Of a DNA stretch of 64,000 nt, positions 18,065 through 27,237 are shown piece by piece. Positions within the stretch are counted from its first letter, which is position 1. Each line of letters begins with the position of its first letter. Source of the stretch: Vibrio rhizosphaerae (GTDB lineage Bacteria; Pseudomonadota; Gammaproteobacteria; Enterobacterales; Vibrionaceae); NCBI RefSeq assembly GCF_024347095.1, contig NZ_AP024903.1, positions 558,001 to 622,000 on the forward strand. The letters run 5' to 3'. Below the pieces are notes generated by a model. That model ran no database searches, was not told the origin of the DNA, and saw nothing but the letters and a program-made list of their open reading frames with translations. A program made the position numbers and the translations under genes.

Positions 18065-19036
18065 ATGAATGCATTAGAACTAACCGATTTACGTAAAACG
18101 TATGCTGGTGGATTTGAAGCACTGAAAGGCCTCAATCTGACGGTGAGAAAAGGAGATTTTTACGCCTTGCTCGGTCCCAATGGTGCCGGCAAATCAACCA
18201 CAATCGGCATTATTTCCTCACTGGTTAATAAAACCGCAGGAAAAGTCTCCGTGTTTGGCCATGATCTGGATAAAGAAATGGAGCTGGCTAAGCTTTCTTT
18301 GGGATTAGTCCCTCAGGAGTTTAATTTCAACCAGTTTGAAACGGTTGAGCAGATTGTGATTCAACAAGCGGGATACTATGGTGTGCCGCGTGCCGAAGCC
18401 AAAGAGCGGGCGAAGAAATATCTCACTCAGCTCGACTTATGGGAAAAGCGCAAAGAACGATCGAGAAATCTCTCCGGTGGGATGAAGCGTCGCTTGATGA
18501 TTGCCCGGGCTTTAATGCACGAGCCTCAGCTGTTGATTCTTGATGAACCAACTGCAGGTGTCGATATTGAATTACGTCGCTCGATGTGGGATTTCCTGCA
18601 ACAGCTCAACCGCCAAGGGATTACCATCATTCTGACCACACACTATCTGGAAGAAGCGGAAATGTTGTGCCGCAACATTGGCATCATTCAGGGGGGAGAG
18701 TTGATTGAGAATACCTCGATGAAAGCTTTACTCGGGCAGCTCAAGGTGGAAACTTTTATTCTGGATCTTGCCCCCACGGTGACTGATATTCCGGAGTTGA
18801 CCGGGGTGCTCAGTCAGAAGCATACCGATGGTTCGCTGGAAATTGAGATCGAGAAAACCCAAGGACTCAACCATATATTCCGTCAGTTAAGTGATCATGG
18901 CATTCCGGTTCTGTCGATGCGCAATAAAGCCAATCGACTGGAAGAATTGTTTGTCCGTATCGTCAACGAATCGACGACAGGCCGACATACCACCGCAAAC
19001 CGTGATGCTGCACATCATGAGACGTCAACGAATTGA
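18065..19036 (+). CDS. yadG: ABC transporter ATP-binding protein YadG
   Basis: A 323-residue ATPase subunit of an ABC-2 type exporter; its substrate is not established. It has Walker A GPNGAGKST (about 37-45), a Q-loop in LGLVPQEFNFN, signature LSGGMKRRL, Walker B LLILDEPTAGVD and switch His in TTHYLEEAEML. The C-terminal 90 residues are a regulatory tail (LELTGVLSQ... region). yadH follows 13 bp after the stop, so the two form one unit. In E. coli yadGH also lies next to can. Confidence 0.94.
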   Translation: MNALELTDLRKTYAGGFEALKGLNLTVRKGDFYALLGPNGAGKSTTIGIISSLVNKTAGKVSVFGHDLDKEMELAKLSLGLVPQEFNFNQFETVEQIVIQQAGYYGVPRAEAKERAKKYLTQLDLWEKRKERSRNLSGGMKRRLMIARALMHEPQLLILDEPTAGVDIELRRSMWDFLQQLNRQGITIILTTHYLEEAEMLCRNIGIIQGGELIENTSMKALLGQLKVETFILDLAPTVTDIPELTGVLSQKHTDGSLEIEIEKTQGLNHIFRQLSDHGIPVLSMRNKANRLEELFVRIVNESTTGRHTTANRDAAHHETSTN

Positions 19037-19049
19037 AATGAGAGGAAGC

Positions 19050-19820
19050 ATGTATAAGCTTTATTGGACCGCCTTTTGCAGTTTACTGGGAAAAGAAGTG
19101 GTTCGTTTTTCCCGGATCTGGGTACAAACCCTTGTACCACCAGCGATTACCATGACACTCTATTTTATTATTTTCGGTAATTTGATTGGTTCTCGCATTG
19201 GCATGATGCATGGGGTCAGCTACATGGCCTACATTGTTCCCGGCCTGATTATGATGTCGGTGATTACCAACTCTTACTCAAACGTAGCCTCCTCATTTTT
19301 TGGGGCTAAAATGCACAAAAATATTGAAGAGTTATTGGTTGCGCCAGTACCGACTTACGTCATCATTGGCGGCTATATTATGGGGGGAGTGGCCCGTGGA
19401 TTATGTGTCGGTGTGATGGTTACACTGGTGTCGCTATTTTTTGTTGATCTTCATGTTGAACACTGGGGCATTATTGTCGTGACCGTATTCCTGACATCTG
19501 TGGTGTTCTCGCTCGGTGGGTTTATCAATGCCATCTATGCCAAGAGTTTTGATGACATCTCGATTGTGCCGACGTTTATCCTGACGCCGCTGACTTACCT
19601 TGGCGGCGTGTTTTACTCCTTATCGCTGCTGCCTGAGTTCTGGCAGTATGTGTCCAAAGTCAATCCGATTGTGTATATGGTCAATGCATTCCGTTATGGA
19701 TTTCTGGGGATTTCCGATGTGAGTATTCAGGCATCGTTTTCGGTGCTGGGGATCTTCATTGTGGCGCTGTATACCATGTCCTATATCTTGGTGAAAAAGG
19801 GGATAGGGCTGAGAACCTAA
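19050..19820 (+). CDS. yadH: ABC-2 type transporter permease YadH
   Basis: A 256-residue inner-membrane permease partner of YadG with about six membrane segments. The N-terminus, FSRIWVQTLVPPAITMTLYF, and FGNLIGSRIG are nearly identical in E. coli YadH. The later YMAYIVPGLIMMSVITNSYS and PTFILTPLTYLGGVFYSL fit the ABC-2 family. The start is ATG 19050 with AGAGGAAGC before it; ATG 19038 is in frame but lacks a ribosome site. A strong terminator follows. Confidence 0.94.
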   Translation: MYKLYWTAFCSLLGKEVVRFSRIWVQTLVPPAITMTLYFIIFGNLIGSRIGMMHGVSYMAYIVPGLIMMSVITNSYSNVASSFFGAKMHKNIEELLVAPVPTYVIIGGYIMGGVARGLCVGVMVTLVSLFFVDLHVEHWGIIVVTVFLTSVVFSLGGFINAIYAKSFDDISIVPTFILTPLTYLGGVFYSLSLLPEFWQYVSKVNPIVYMVNAFRYGFLGISDVSIQASFSVLGIFIVALYTMSYILVKKGIGLRT

Positions 19821-19873
19821 TCAGCAATCGGACGACTGAATTTCTGACGAACGATTAGTCTAGTGTTTGAGCC

Positions 19874-19912
19874 ATCAGGGTGCATCGATTTGAGATGCAC
19901 CCTGATTTTTAT
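19874..19912 (+). terminator. Strong terminator after yadH
   Basis: A 13-bp perfect stem, ATCAGGGTGCATC (19874-19886) and GATGCACCCTGAT (19894-19906), loop GATTTGA, is followed by TTTTTATTT. It closes the yadGH unit and insulates the accessory island downstream. Confidence 0.93.
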
Positions 19913-20246
19913 TTCGGCTTATGTTGCTGTGATTGATATAAGTTTTAGGGTGTTAGAAACGCAGTGTTATAGAAACGGCCAAGTGGTGGTTAAGACGCTC
20001 AATGTGAGTAATACACCCATGGCGAAAAAGAACCGAGCGGACTTTATCCAAGACATTTCATTTTTCCTCAGTACATCCATTTATTCATTGTATGTATCTT
20101 TCCATTTTATCTGACTTATTCATTTTGGTTGCACTTTTGTTGTAATTTTTCTTCATTTTTTTGTGATTTATCTGAATTTTATCCCGTTATAAGTTTTATT
20201 TACTGTTTGTTGAGTTAATTGCGTATTTTTATTTCATTTTCGAACA
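19913..20246. other. AT-rich spacer, left border of the carbohydrate island
   Basis: No convincing gene, repeat or RNA is visible between the yadH terminator and the operator-like motifs before yiaK. The sequence is unusually AT-rich for this window, with T tracts near 20150. A short open frame crosses the terminator and has no coding character. No attachment site or integrase remnant is seen. Confidence 0.5.
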
Positions 20247-20261
20247 TTTCGTATTACGAAA
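20247..20261. promoter_or_regulatory. Palindrome upstream of operon A (motif B)
   Basis: TTTCGTA-T-TACGAAA is a perfect 15-bp palindrome about 123 bp before yiaK. It has the same form as the palindrome before operon B (29139-29153), giving the shared consensus TTYCRTA-N-TAYGRAA. It is a candidate operator for one of the two IclR-type regulators in the island. Confidence 0.55.
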
Positions 20262-20296
20262 CAAAAACTGCTATTTGTTTTAAATTTGAATCATTG

Positions 20297-20313
20297 GCTC
20301 ACAAAGTGAGCAA
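20297..20313. promoter_or_regulatory. Inverted repeat upstream of operon A (motif A)
   Basis: GCTCAC-AAA-GTGAGC is a perfect inverted repeat 70 bp before yiaK. Read on the minus strand, 20313-20299 gives TTGCTCACTTTGTGA, which matches 29079-29093 upstream of operon B at 14 of 15 positions. It is a candidate shared operator. Confidence 0.55.
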
Positions 20314-20383
20314 TTTGAGATTTTAAAATTCGGAATAAAACGTAGCATCGATTACGTAATGTGAAATGAATCGGAGATAAGCA

Positions 20384-21385
20384 ATGCCTCTCGTATCCTT
20401 AAATGAACTGCAACATCAATTTGAAAGTGCCTTGCTCAAAAGGGGCATGGCCGCCGACTCAGCAACCAAACTGGCGCAAGGGTTTGTTGAAATGGCGAAT
20501 GAAGGAACCTACTCGCACGGTATCAACCGATTTCCGGTTTTTATTTCTCAGGTCGATCAAGGACATATTAAGCTCAATGCCGTTCCTGAATGCGTCAACA
20601 GTCTGGGTGCTCTGGAGCAGTGGGACTGCCATTTCGGCCCCGGTGTTCTGAATGGGCTGATTTGTACTGAGCGAGCCATTGAACTGGCCAAACAGTATGG
20701 TATCGGCATGGTGGCAATGCGCAATTCAAACCACTGGATGCGCGGCGGGACTTACGTACTCAAAATGGCTCGTGCCGGATTGGCTGGCATTGCGTCTACC
20801 AACTCAATTGCCGTGATGCCCGCCTGGGGTGGGAAAGATCATCGGATTGGGACCAACCCATTGATTATGGCGGTTGCGGGCGATCCACCCGTGCTGGTGG
20901 ATTGCTCTATGAGTCAGTACTCCTACGGTCAGCTGCAAAACTATGTGTTGGCCGATAAAGAACTCCCGGTCGTCGGCGGCTTTGATGATGAGGGACAGTT
21001 AACGACTGATCCGCATGTTCTGTGGGAAAACAAACGACTCCTGCCGATGGGATTCTGGAAAGGATCATCGATGGCAGTGGTGCTGGATATGCTACTGACG
21101 GCGGTGACCGGTGGTTATTCTGTCCCGGCGTTAACCGAAGACATGAAAGCTGAATTCGGCGTCTCACAATTTTTGATTGCGATCGATACCAGTAAAACGA
21201 TAGACGGCGAGCGTCTGATCGAAGAGATGCAACGTATCCGGGACTATGTGCTCGCCTCTGAACCTGCTGAAAGCGGCAAGGTCATGATTGCCGGATCAGA
21301 AATTCAGTCTTATATCGACAAGCACCAACAGCAAGGTGGTATCGAGATTCACGATGAGATTTGGCAACAGATCCTTGCGCTTTAG
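20384..21385 (+). CDS. yiaK: 2,3-diketo-L-gulonate reductase (YiaK/DlgD-like)
   Basis: A 333-residue NAD(P)H-dependent oxidoreductase of the malate/L-lactate dehydrogenase-2 family. E. coli YiaK reduces 2,3-diketo-L-gulonate to 3-keto-L-gulonate. Visible features are NEGTYSHGINRFPVFI with the catalytic His near residue 44, VAMRNSNHWMRGGTYVLKMA, STNSIAVMPAWGGKDHRIGT, and the C-terminal FWKGSSMAVVLDMLLTAVTGG. Length matches E. coli YiaK (332). ATG 20384 follows a GGAGAT ribosome site. It is the first gene of operon A, ahead of a TRAP transporter in the yia order, except that yiaL lies elsewhere (33797). Confidence 0.92.
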   Translation: MPLVSLNELQHQFESALLKRGMAADSATKLAQGFVEMANEGTYSHGINRFPVFISQVDQGHIKLNAVPECVNSLGALEQWDCHFGPGVLNGLICTERAIELAKQYGIGMVAMRNSNHWMRGGTYVLKMARAGLAGIASTNSIAVMPAWGGKDHRIGTNPLIMAVAGDPPVLVDCSMSQYSYGQLQNYVLADKELPVVGGFDDEGQLTTDPHVLWENKRLLPMGFWKGSSMAVVLDMLLTAVTGGYSVPALTEDMKAEFGVSQFLIAIDTSKTIDGERLIEEMQRIRDYVLASEPAESGKVMIAGSEIQSYIDKHQQQGGIEIHDEIWQQILAL

Positions 21386-21397
21386 TTTGACGACACG

Positions 21398-21423
21398 GGT
21401 CGGGCTGATCACATCGGCCGACC
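21398..21423 (+). other. Hairpin between yiaK and yiaM
   Basis: GGTCGG(G)CTGAT (21398-21409, one bulged G) pairs with ATCGGCCGACC (21413-21423) around loop CAC. There is no T run. It may stabilise or process the operon mRNA between reductase and transporter genes. Confidence 0.5.
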
Positions 21424-21472
21424 TGATATAAACGTGGGATTCAGAGAAGTCATCATTGCCGGAGAGTTGTAT

Positions 21473-21991
21473 ATGCGCACGGGATTGAAATGGGTTTGGG
21501 ACAGTATTGACATCATTATGGCAGCGATTTTGGTCGCAATGTTGGTGCTGGTATTTACCAATGTTGTACTCAGGTATGGATTTTCGTCAGGGCTGCGGGC
21601 ATCCGTCGAGTTATCCCGTATGGGGCTTGTCTGGGTGGTGATGTTAGGCGCAGTGACTGTTCTTAAACGGGATGAACATCTGGCGGTTAAGGAGTTTACC
21701 GAAAAACTCATGCCTCGCTGGGTCCCATTTCTCAGACGGTTGTGTTGGTTGATTATTTTGATTTCGGTCGGGATGCTGTTTTATGGCGCATTTAGTCAGA
21801 TGATGGATAACTGGCGTGATATTTCACCGTTGACCGGGCTGCCTTCTGCACTTTTCTATCTTGCGGGGGCAATCTCCGGCGGGTTGATGGCTGTTCTGGC
21901 GTTCGGACGAATCTTTTTCCCGCAGTGGATGCTCGATGCACCATCCGGCAATACCTCGGAGACAACACCGACTCAGGAGGATCAGGCATGA
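21473..21991 (+). CDS. yiaM: TRAP transporter small permease (YiaM/DctQ type)
   Basis: A 172-residue four-segment membrane protein. It pairs with the large permease to form a sodium-driven TRAP importer; E. coli YiaMNO is reported to import 2,3-diketo-L-gulonate. Hydrophobic segments lie at about 14-36, 47-66, 92-115 and 130-152. DctQ family features are VVLRYGFSSGLRASVELSRM and FYLAGAISGGLMAV. I chose ATG 21473 because GGAGAG lies 6 bases upstream; the open frame reaches back to a GTG at 21434. Its stop overlaps the yiaN start (ATGA), indicating translational coupling. Confidence 0.9.
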   Translation: MRTGLKWVWDSIDIIMAAILVAMLVLVFTNVVLRYGFSSGLRASVELSRMGLVWVVMLGAVTVLKRDEHLAVKEFTEKLMPRWVPFLRRLCWLIILISVGMLFYGAFSQMMDNWRDISPLTGLPSALFYLAGAISGGLMAVLAFGRIFFPQWMLDAPSGNTSETTPTQEDQA

Positions 21992-23268
21992 CGCTATTTA
22001 TCTTCTTAACAGTCTTGATTGTGTCGATCCTGCTCGGATTACCTGTCGCCTTTGCTTTATTACTGTCTTCTATTGCGTTGATGGTGCATATGGATCTGTT
22101 CAGTGCTGACATTCTGGCTCAGTCACTGGTGAACGGGGTGGATAGTTTTACCTTACTGGCGATTCCGTTTTTCCTGATTGCCGGTGAGGTAATGTCTGCG
22201 GGCGGGTTATCGACACGGATTGTCCGGCTGGCAACTTGTTATGTCGGTCACCGCAAAGGTGGGTTGGGATACGTGGCGATTATGACATCGGTGTTGCTGG
22301 CCGGGCTTTCTGGCTCTGCGGTTGCTGATGCTGCGGCTTTGGTCAGTATTCTTTATCCCATGATGAAAGCAGCCAAATATCCGCAAAGTCCATCAATGGG
22401 GCTGTTAGCTGCGGGCGGTATCATTGCGCCCGTGATTCCGCCGTCTTTGCCATTAATTTTGGTCGGGGTTGCCGGTGGTATTTCCATTAAGAATTTGTTT
22501 CTCGGTGGGATCGTGCCCGGGATATTAATGGGATTAACGCTGATGTTTGTCTGGGCATTCACCGTCCGCAGCGAAAATCTGGATGTCCAACCCAAAGCTT
22601 CTGCCGCGGAAAAACGCGCAGCGTTGAAAGATGGTATCTGGGCGTTATTACTCCCGGTGATCATTATCGGCGGGATTCGCTTTGGTGTGTTCACGCCGAC
22701 AGAAGCTGCGGTTGTCGCCGCCGTATATGCCATCTTTGTCGCTTCGGTGATTTACCGGGAAATCAACCTGCGTGGCTTTTATCACATTTTACTCAATGCC
22801 GGCCGTTCAACCGCGATGGTGATGTTCTTGGTCGGGTGTGCGATGGTCGCAGCCTGGCTGATTACCGTGGCTCAGTTGCCCCAACAACTGGCACAGATGC
22901 TGGCCCCGCTGGTTGACAGCCCGCGTCTGCTGATGGCGGTCATTATGCTGCTGGTTTTGTGTGTCGGGATGGTGATGGATCTGAGCCCGACCATTCTGAT
23001 ACTGGTGCCGCTCCTGATGCCGGTGGTCAAGCTGGCAGGTATCGACCCTACTTATTTTGGACTGATGTTTGTGATCAACTGTTCGATTGGCCTGATTACG
23101 CCACCGGTTGGTACGGTACTCAATGTCGTGTGTGGCGTGGCCAAAGTGCCGATGTCGGCAGCGGTCAAAGGCATCTTTCCATTTATTCTGGCGTACACCG
23201 TGTTACTGACGCTGTTCGTCATCTTCCCGAGCATGATAACAACACCAATGAAACTTCTTATCGGATAA
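21988..23268 (+). CDS. yiaN: TRAP transporter large permease (YiaN/DctM type)
   Basis: A 426-residue inner-membrane protein with about 11-12 hydrophobic segments, the transport channel of the TRAP system. DctM features include FFLIAGEVMSAGGLSTRIVR, GLGYVAIMTSVLLAGLSGSA, GGIIAPVIPPSLPLILVG, FTPTEAAVVAAVYA and the C-terminal NCSIGLITPPVGTVLNVV. ATG 21988 follows CAGGAGG and overlaps the yiaM stop by four bases. The solute-binding protein follows after 12 bp. Confidence 0.94.
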   Translation: MTLFIFLTVLIVSILLGLPVAFALLLSSIALMVHMDLFSADILAQSLVNGVDSFTLLAIPFFLIAGEVMSAGGLSTRIVRLATCYVGHRKGGLGYVAIMTSVLLAGLSGSAVADAAALVSILYPMMKAAKYPQSPSMGLLAAGGIIAPVIPPSLPLILVGVAGGISIKNLFLGGIVPGILMGLTLMFVWAFTVRSENLDVQPKASAAEKRAALKDGIWALLLPVIIIGGIRFGVFTPTEAAVVAAVYAIFVASVIYREINLRGFYHILLNAGRSTAMVMFLVGCAMVAAWLITVAQLPQQLAQMLAPLVDSPRLLMAVIMLLVLCVGMVMDLSPTILILVPLLMPVVKLAGIDPTYFGLMFVINCSIGLITPPVGTVLNVVCGVAKVPMSAAVKGIFPFILAYTVLLTLFVIFPSMITTPMKLLIG

Positions 23269-23280
23269 CGGAGAAACAAC

Positions 23281-24255
23281 ATGAAATCAATGCTGAAAGT
23301 TGCAGGCTTAGTGGCTGCACTGGCGATGTTCACGACCCAGTCTTACGCGACCACATTGAAGCTTGCTCACGCTGCACCTGAATCAGATTTGCAACAGGAC
23401 ATGTCGCTGTTCTTTAAAAAAGAGGTGGAAGCCCGCTCTCACGGAAATATTAAAGTCAACATCTTTCCTCAAGGACAATTGGGTAATGACAAACAGATGA
23501 TTGATGGTACCCGGGCGGGGATCATTGATATCTCGATGGTTGGATTAAATAACTGGTCTGGCTTACTCCCTGAATCGGCTGCCTTCACTTTGCCATTTAT
23601 TTTCCCGACCCGGGAAGCCGCTTATCAGGTCTTGGACGGTGAGGTCGGTCAGGATGTACTCAAATCGATGGAAAAATATGGCATCAAAGGGTTGGGATAT
23701 CCTGAAAACGGCTATCGGAATATGACCAATAATCGCGGCCCAATCCGCAAGCCGTCAGATGTTGCCGGGTTGAGAATGCGGGTGAATAACTCCAAAGCAC
23801 TCAATGATATGTTCAATGCACTGGATGCCAACCCCCAACAGATTCCGGTTTCTGAGCTTTATACCGCTTTGGAGACCGGTGTCGTCGATGCGCAGGATCA
23901 CCCCATCGGTGTCACGCTGTCTTTTAAATTTTATGAAGTCCAGAAATATCTCAGCATGACCCAGCACGCGTACTCACCACTGGTCTTAACCATGAATTTA
24001 AAAAGCTTCAAAAAACTCAGTGCTGATGAACAGAAAATCATCACTGATGTTGCGACCGAAGCGGTCAAGATGCAGCGTCAAATGAGTATCAAAAAAGAAG
24101 ATCAGATGATCGCTGAGCTGGAATCTCATGGCATGAAAGTCAACCGGGATGTGGATGGCGCAGCATTTCAGGCGGTGGTTAAACCGGTGTGGAATGAATT
24201 TATCAAAGAAAACGGTGACAGCATGATCAATCGCATTCTGGCATCTCAAAAATAA
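23281..24255 (+). CDS. yiaO: TRAP transporter periplasmic solute-binding protein (YiaO/DctP type)
   Basis: A 324-residue precursor with a signal peptide (KVAGLVAALAMFTTQSYA, cleavage after Ala24 likely). It captures the substrate in the periplasm for YiaMN. DctP family motifs are NIKVNIFPQGQLGNDKQMID, FTLPFIFPTREAAYQVLDG, GLRMRVNNSK with the carboxylate-binding Arg, and ALETGVVDAQDHP. A carboxylate-bearing sugar acid is the expected ligand; 2,3-diketo-L-gulonate is inferred from the neighbouring YiaK. A 12-bp hairpin after the stop may stabilise the upstream message, as commonly seen after binding-protein genes. Confidence 0.92.
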   Translation: MKSMLKVAGLVAALAMFTTQSYATTLKLAHAAPESDLQQDMSLFFKKEVEARSHGNIKVNIFPQGQLGNDKQMIDGTRAGIIDISMVGLNNWSGLLPESAAFTLPFIFPTREAAYQVLDGEVGQDVLKSMEKYGIKGLGYPENGYRNMTNNRGPIRKPSDVAGLRMRVNNSKALNDMFNALDANPQQIPVSELYTALETGVVDAQDHPIGVTLSFKFYEVQKYLSMTQHAYSPLVLTMNLKSFKKLSADEQKIITDVATEAVKMQRQMSIKKEDQMIAELESHGMKVNRDVDGAAFQAVVKPVWNEFIKENGDSMINRILASQK

Positions 24256-24274
24256 AGTCAGTGATTGATGTAAC

Positions 24275-24305
24275 TCGGGTGCCCGGTGCTTTGCCGGGTA
24301 CCCGA
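24275..24305 (+). other. Strong hairpin after the binding-protein gene
   Basis: TCGGGTGCCCGG (24275-24286) pairs with CCGGGTACCCGA (24294-24305) over 12 positions with one G-T. The loop is TGCTTTG. No T run follows, so it looks like an mRNA-stabilising or partial-termination element inside the operon rather than a full terminator. Confidence 0.65.
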
Positions 24306-24349
24306 ATCAAAAGCAAAGGCATCAGTCAGCCTTGTCGAGAGGAACAGGT

Positions 24350-25045
24350 ATGTATTCTGAAATCAAACAACGCGTATTCGAGGCGAACCTGAGTCTGCCG
24401 AAACATGGTCTGGTGACATTTACCTGGGGCAATGTTTCGGAGATTGACCGGGCACGCCAGATCATCGCGATCAAACCATCCGGCGTGGCATACGAAGAGA
24501 TGACTGTGGACGATATGGTTGTCGTCGATCTGGATGGCAATATTGTTGAAGGGACGCTGAATCCTTCCAGCGATACCAAAACCCACCTTGAACTTTATAA
24601 AGCGTTTTCATCGATCGGTGGCATTGTGCATACCCATTCACGCCATGCCACCATCTGGGCGCAGGCTGGATTGGATATTCCGGCTCTCGGTACCACTCAT
24701 GCGGATTATTTTTACGGCAATATTCCCTGTACACGTCCACTGACCCCAGCGGAGATTGAGGGGGACTACGAGCAAAATACCGGTTTGGTCATTATTGAAG
24801 AGTTCCTGCGACGAGAGATTGATCCGGTTGCTGTCCCCAGCGCGATCATTGCCGGACACGCTCCGTTCAGTTGGGGTAAAAATGCTGATGAAGCGGTACA
24901 CAACGCTGTGGTTCTGGAAGAAGTGGCCTCCATGGCTCTCGGTACCCGTGCGCTGAATGCCGGCATTACGTTGCAGCAAGAGTTATCGGATAAGCATTAC
25001 TTCCGTAAGCACGGGAAAGATGCCTATTACGGACAAAAGCGTTAA
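24350..25045 (+). CDS. sgbE: L-ribulose-5-phosphate 4-epimerase (SgbE/UlaF/AraD family)
   Basis: A 231-residue class II aldolase-like zinc enzyme converting L-ribulose 5-phosphate to D-xylulose 5-phosphate, the last step before the pentose phosphate pathway. It shows [20 protein letters not shown] (substrate loop), [15 protein letters not shown], the zinc ligands in [35 protein letters not shown] and [20 protein letters not shown]. Length equals E. coli SgbE (231). ATG 24350 follows GAGAGGAAC. UlaF and AraD are close paralogues; context favours the ascorbate/diketogulonate type. Confidence 0.92.
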   Translation: MYSEIKQRVFEANLSLPKHGLVTFTWGNVSEIDRARQIIAIKPSGVAYEEMTVDDMVVVDLDGNIVEGTLNPSSDTKTHLELYKAFSSIGGIVHTHSRHATIWAQAGLDIPALGTTHADYFYGNIPCTRPLTPAEIEGDYEQNTGLVIIEEFLRREIDPVAVPSAIIAGHAPFSWGKNADEAVHNAVVLEEVASMALGTRALNAGITLQQELSDKHYFRKHGKDAYYGQKR

Positions 25046-25078
25046 TCAATTCTTTGAGATACGGGAGCGGAGCTGCGG

Positions 25079-26581
25079 ATGGAACAACACACACTGAATT
25101 ATTTTCTTGGCATTGATTCCGGTGGCACGGTGCTGAAGGCTGGCTTGTTTGATGAGCATGGCCATCAAGTGGCTTTGTATCGTGAAAATACTCAAGTGAT
25201 TCGCGACAAACAGGGCTGGATCGAACGGGATCTGACCGAGTATTGGCAAGAAACCTGCCGGGCGATTCAAGGGGTAATCAAGCAGAGTGGCATCCGTGCG
25301 GAGCAGATTCGGGGCTTGAGTATTTCTGCGCAGGGAAAAGGACTCTATTTGCTGGATAAAAATGGCAAAGCGCTGCGTCATGGCATTCTGTCGTCCGATT
25401 CCCGGGCGATTGATATTGTCAGGCAGTGGCAGCAAGACGGTATTCCTGAGGCGATCTATCCGCTGACCCGGCAGACATTATGGACCGGACATCCCGTTTC
25501 GATTTTGCGTTGGGTGAAAATGCACGAGCCTCATCTCTACGAACAGATTGGCACGGTGTTCATGTCTCACGACTATTTGCGTTACTGCCTGACCGGAGAG
25601 ATCCGGGCAGAAGTCACCAACATGTCGGAAAGTAACCTCTATCATGCCAGCCAGCAACAGTATGATCCGGCACTCTTGTCTCTCTTCGGCATCGAAGAGG
25701 TATTCGGGGCATTGCCGAAGCTGATTTATCCTGCGGAATGCTCCGGTATGGTGAACGAAGCGGCCGCCCAGGCGACCGGATTAATGGTCGGTACCCCGGT
25801 TTACGGCGGGTTATTTGATGTGGTTTCGACAGCGATCTGTTCCGGTATTCATGCTGATCAGCCAATGTTGAATGCTGTGATGGGGACTTGGTCTGTGACC
25901 TCCGGAATCACAACATCGCTTGAAAACCATGCCGACGCGCAGTTTGTTTACGGACATTACGCGATGCCCGGTGCCTATATCGTCCATGAAGCCAGCCCGA
26001 CTTCGGCCAGTAACTATGAATGGTTCGCGCCTTATCTGGGCGGCGAAACGATTGATCATCAAGAGAATGAACGTTTAGTCAGTGCGTTAGAACCGTTAGC
26101 CAGTGACGTACTATTTGTGCCATTTCTGTATGGATCGAATGCGGGGTTGGGACTGAAAGGGTCGTTTTATGGTTTGCAGGCTTATCACAGCAAAGCGCAT
26201 CTGATTCAAGCGATTTGGTCGGGCATTTTGTGTTGCCATTATGTCCATTTACAAAAAATGTTACGCCGTTTCCCTGAAACCAAGGTATTACGAGTAACCG
26301 GCGGTACCACACAATCACCGACCTGGATGCAGATGCTGGCCGATTTAACCGGACTCACACTCGAAATTCCCGCGGTTGAGGAAACCGGTGCGTTAGGTGC
26401 TGCGCTGATTTCGATGGTGGGCAGCGGGACGTATCCTGATCTTACCACCGCATTGGCTGCATCTGATATCCCGATCACCACGGTGTCTCCCAATCCCGAT
26501 TTATATGCCCGCTATCAAAGCCAGTTTGAACGCTATCTGCGTTACGTCGAAGCCCTGAAACATTTTGAGGAGATGGTATGA
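25079..26581 (+). CDS. lyxK: FGGY-family kinase, L-xylulose/3-keto-L-gulonate kinase (LyxK-like)
   Basis: A 500-residue carbohydrate kinase. E. coli LyxK phosphorylates L-xylulose and also 3-keto-L-gulonate, the product of YiaK. The N-terminal domain begins GIDSGGTVLKAGLFDEHG (phosphate loop). GWIERDLTEYWQETC, GLSISAQGKGLYLLDKNGKA and LWTGHPVSILRWVKMHEP are substrate-side segments. The C-terminal domain holds the ATP-binding RVTGGTTQSPTWMQMLADLT and ETGALGAALISMVG. Length equals E. coli LyxK (498). The stop overlaps the sgbH start by four bases. Confidence 0.9.
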   Translation: MEQHTLNYFLGIDSGGTVLKAGLFDEHGHQVALYRENTQVIRDKQGWIERDLTEYWQETCRAIQGVIKQSGIRAEQIRGLSISAQGKGLYLLDKNGKALRHGILSSDSRAIDIVRQWQQDGIPEAIYPLTRQTLWTGHPVSILRWVKMHEPHLYEQIGTVFMSHDYLRYCLTGEIRAEVTNMSESNLYHASQQQYDPALLSLFGIEEVFGALPKLIYPAECSGMVNEAAAQATGLMVGTPVYGGLFDVVSTAICSGIHADQPMLNAVMGTWSVTSGITTSLENHADAQFVYGHYAMPGAYIVHEASPTSASNYEWFAPYLGGETIDHQENERLVSALEPLASDVLFVPFLYGSNAGLGLKGSFYGLQAYHSKAHLIQAIWSGILCCHYVHLQKMLRRFPETKVLRVTGGTTQSPTWMQMLADLTGLTLEIPAVEETGALGAALISMVGSGTYPDLTTALAASDIPITTVSPNPDLYARYQSQFERYLRYVEALKHFEEMV

Positions 26582-27228
26582 AACCGACACAACCTTATTT
26601 GCAAATCGCACTGGATTCGACCGACCTGAGCACCGCGTTGAATGACGTTCGCCATGTCGCTGATGTGGTGGATGTGATTGAAATCGGAACGGTTCTGGCT
26701 TTCTCGGAAGGCATGCATGCGGTCAAAACCCTGCGGCAACAGTATCCTCAGCATATTCTGGTGTGTGATATGAAATTACTCGATGCGGGAGAAACGTTGG
26801 CAGCGATGGCATTTGCCCACGGTGCCAACTGGGTCACCGTCGGGGCGGCAGCTCATATTGAAACCGTGCGCTCAGCTCAGCGGGTTGCACAACAGTCTGA
26901 CGGCGAAATTCAGATTGAACTGTTCGGACACTGGACCATTGAGGACGCGAAACTCTGGGTAGAAAGTGGCGTCACTCAGGCCATTTATCACCGCTCCCGG
27001 GATGCGCAAGCGGCCGGTGTAGGGTGGGGTGAACATGATTTGATGCTCATGGAACAATTATCCGAGGTCGGGCTTGAACTCTCGATTACCGGTGGTATTG
27101 TTCCCGAAGATATTCATTTATTTCAGAATATCCGTGCAAAATCGTTCATCGCTGGACGCGCACTGGCAAATCACGATGGCAATACCATTGCCCGTGAATT
27201 CCGCAAACAAATCAACCACTACTGGTAA
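26578..27228 (+). CDS. sgbH: 3-keto-L-gulonate-6-phosphate decarboxylase (SgbH/UlaD)
   Basis: A 216-residue magnesium-dependent barrel enzyme of the orotidine-monophosphate decarboxylase suprafamily. It turns 3-keto-L-gulonate 6-phosphate into L-xylulose 5-phosphate and CO2. The defining DxKxxD motif is in VCDMKLLDAGETLA (about residues 60-70). VDVIEIGTVLAFSEGMHAVK, IELFGHWTIEDAKLW, YHRSRDAQAAGVGW and LSITGGIVPEDIHLF mark the substrate and phosphate loops. Length equals E. coli UlaD/SgbH (216-220). It is coupled to lyxK by an ATGA overlap and lies 9 bp before an IclR regulator. Confidence 0.93.
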   Translation: MKPTQPYLQIALDSTDLSTALNDVRHVADVVDVIEIGTVLAFSEGMHAVKTLRQQYPQHILVCDMKLLDAGETLAAMAFAHGANWVTVGAAAHIETVRSAQRVAQQSDGEIQIELFGHWTIEDAKLWVESGVTQAIYHRSRDAQAAGVGWGEHDLMLMEQLSEVGLELSITGGIVPEDIHLFQNIRAKSFIAGRALANHDGNTIAREFRKQINHYW

Positions 27229-27237
27229 GGTTTCTCT

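Noticed and set aside
19863..20114. Plus-strand open frame of 83 codons after yadH
   Set aside because: It starts inside and reads through a strong terminator hairpin, has no ribosome site and no recognisable sequence.
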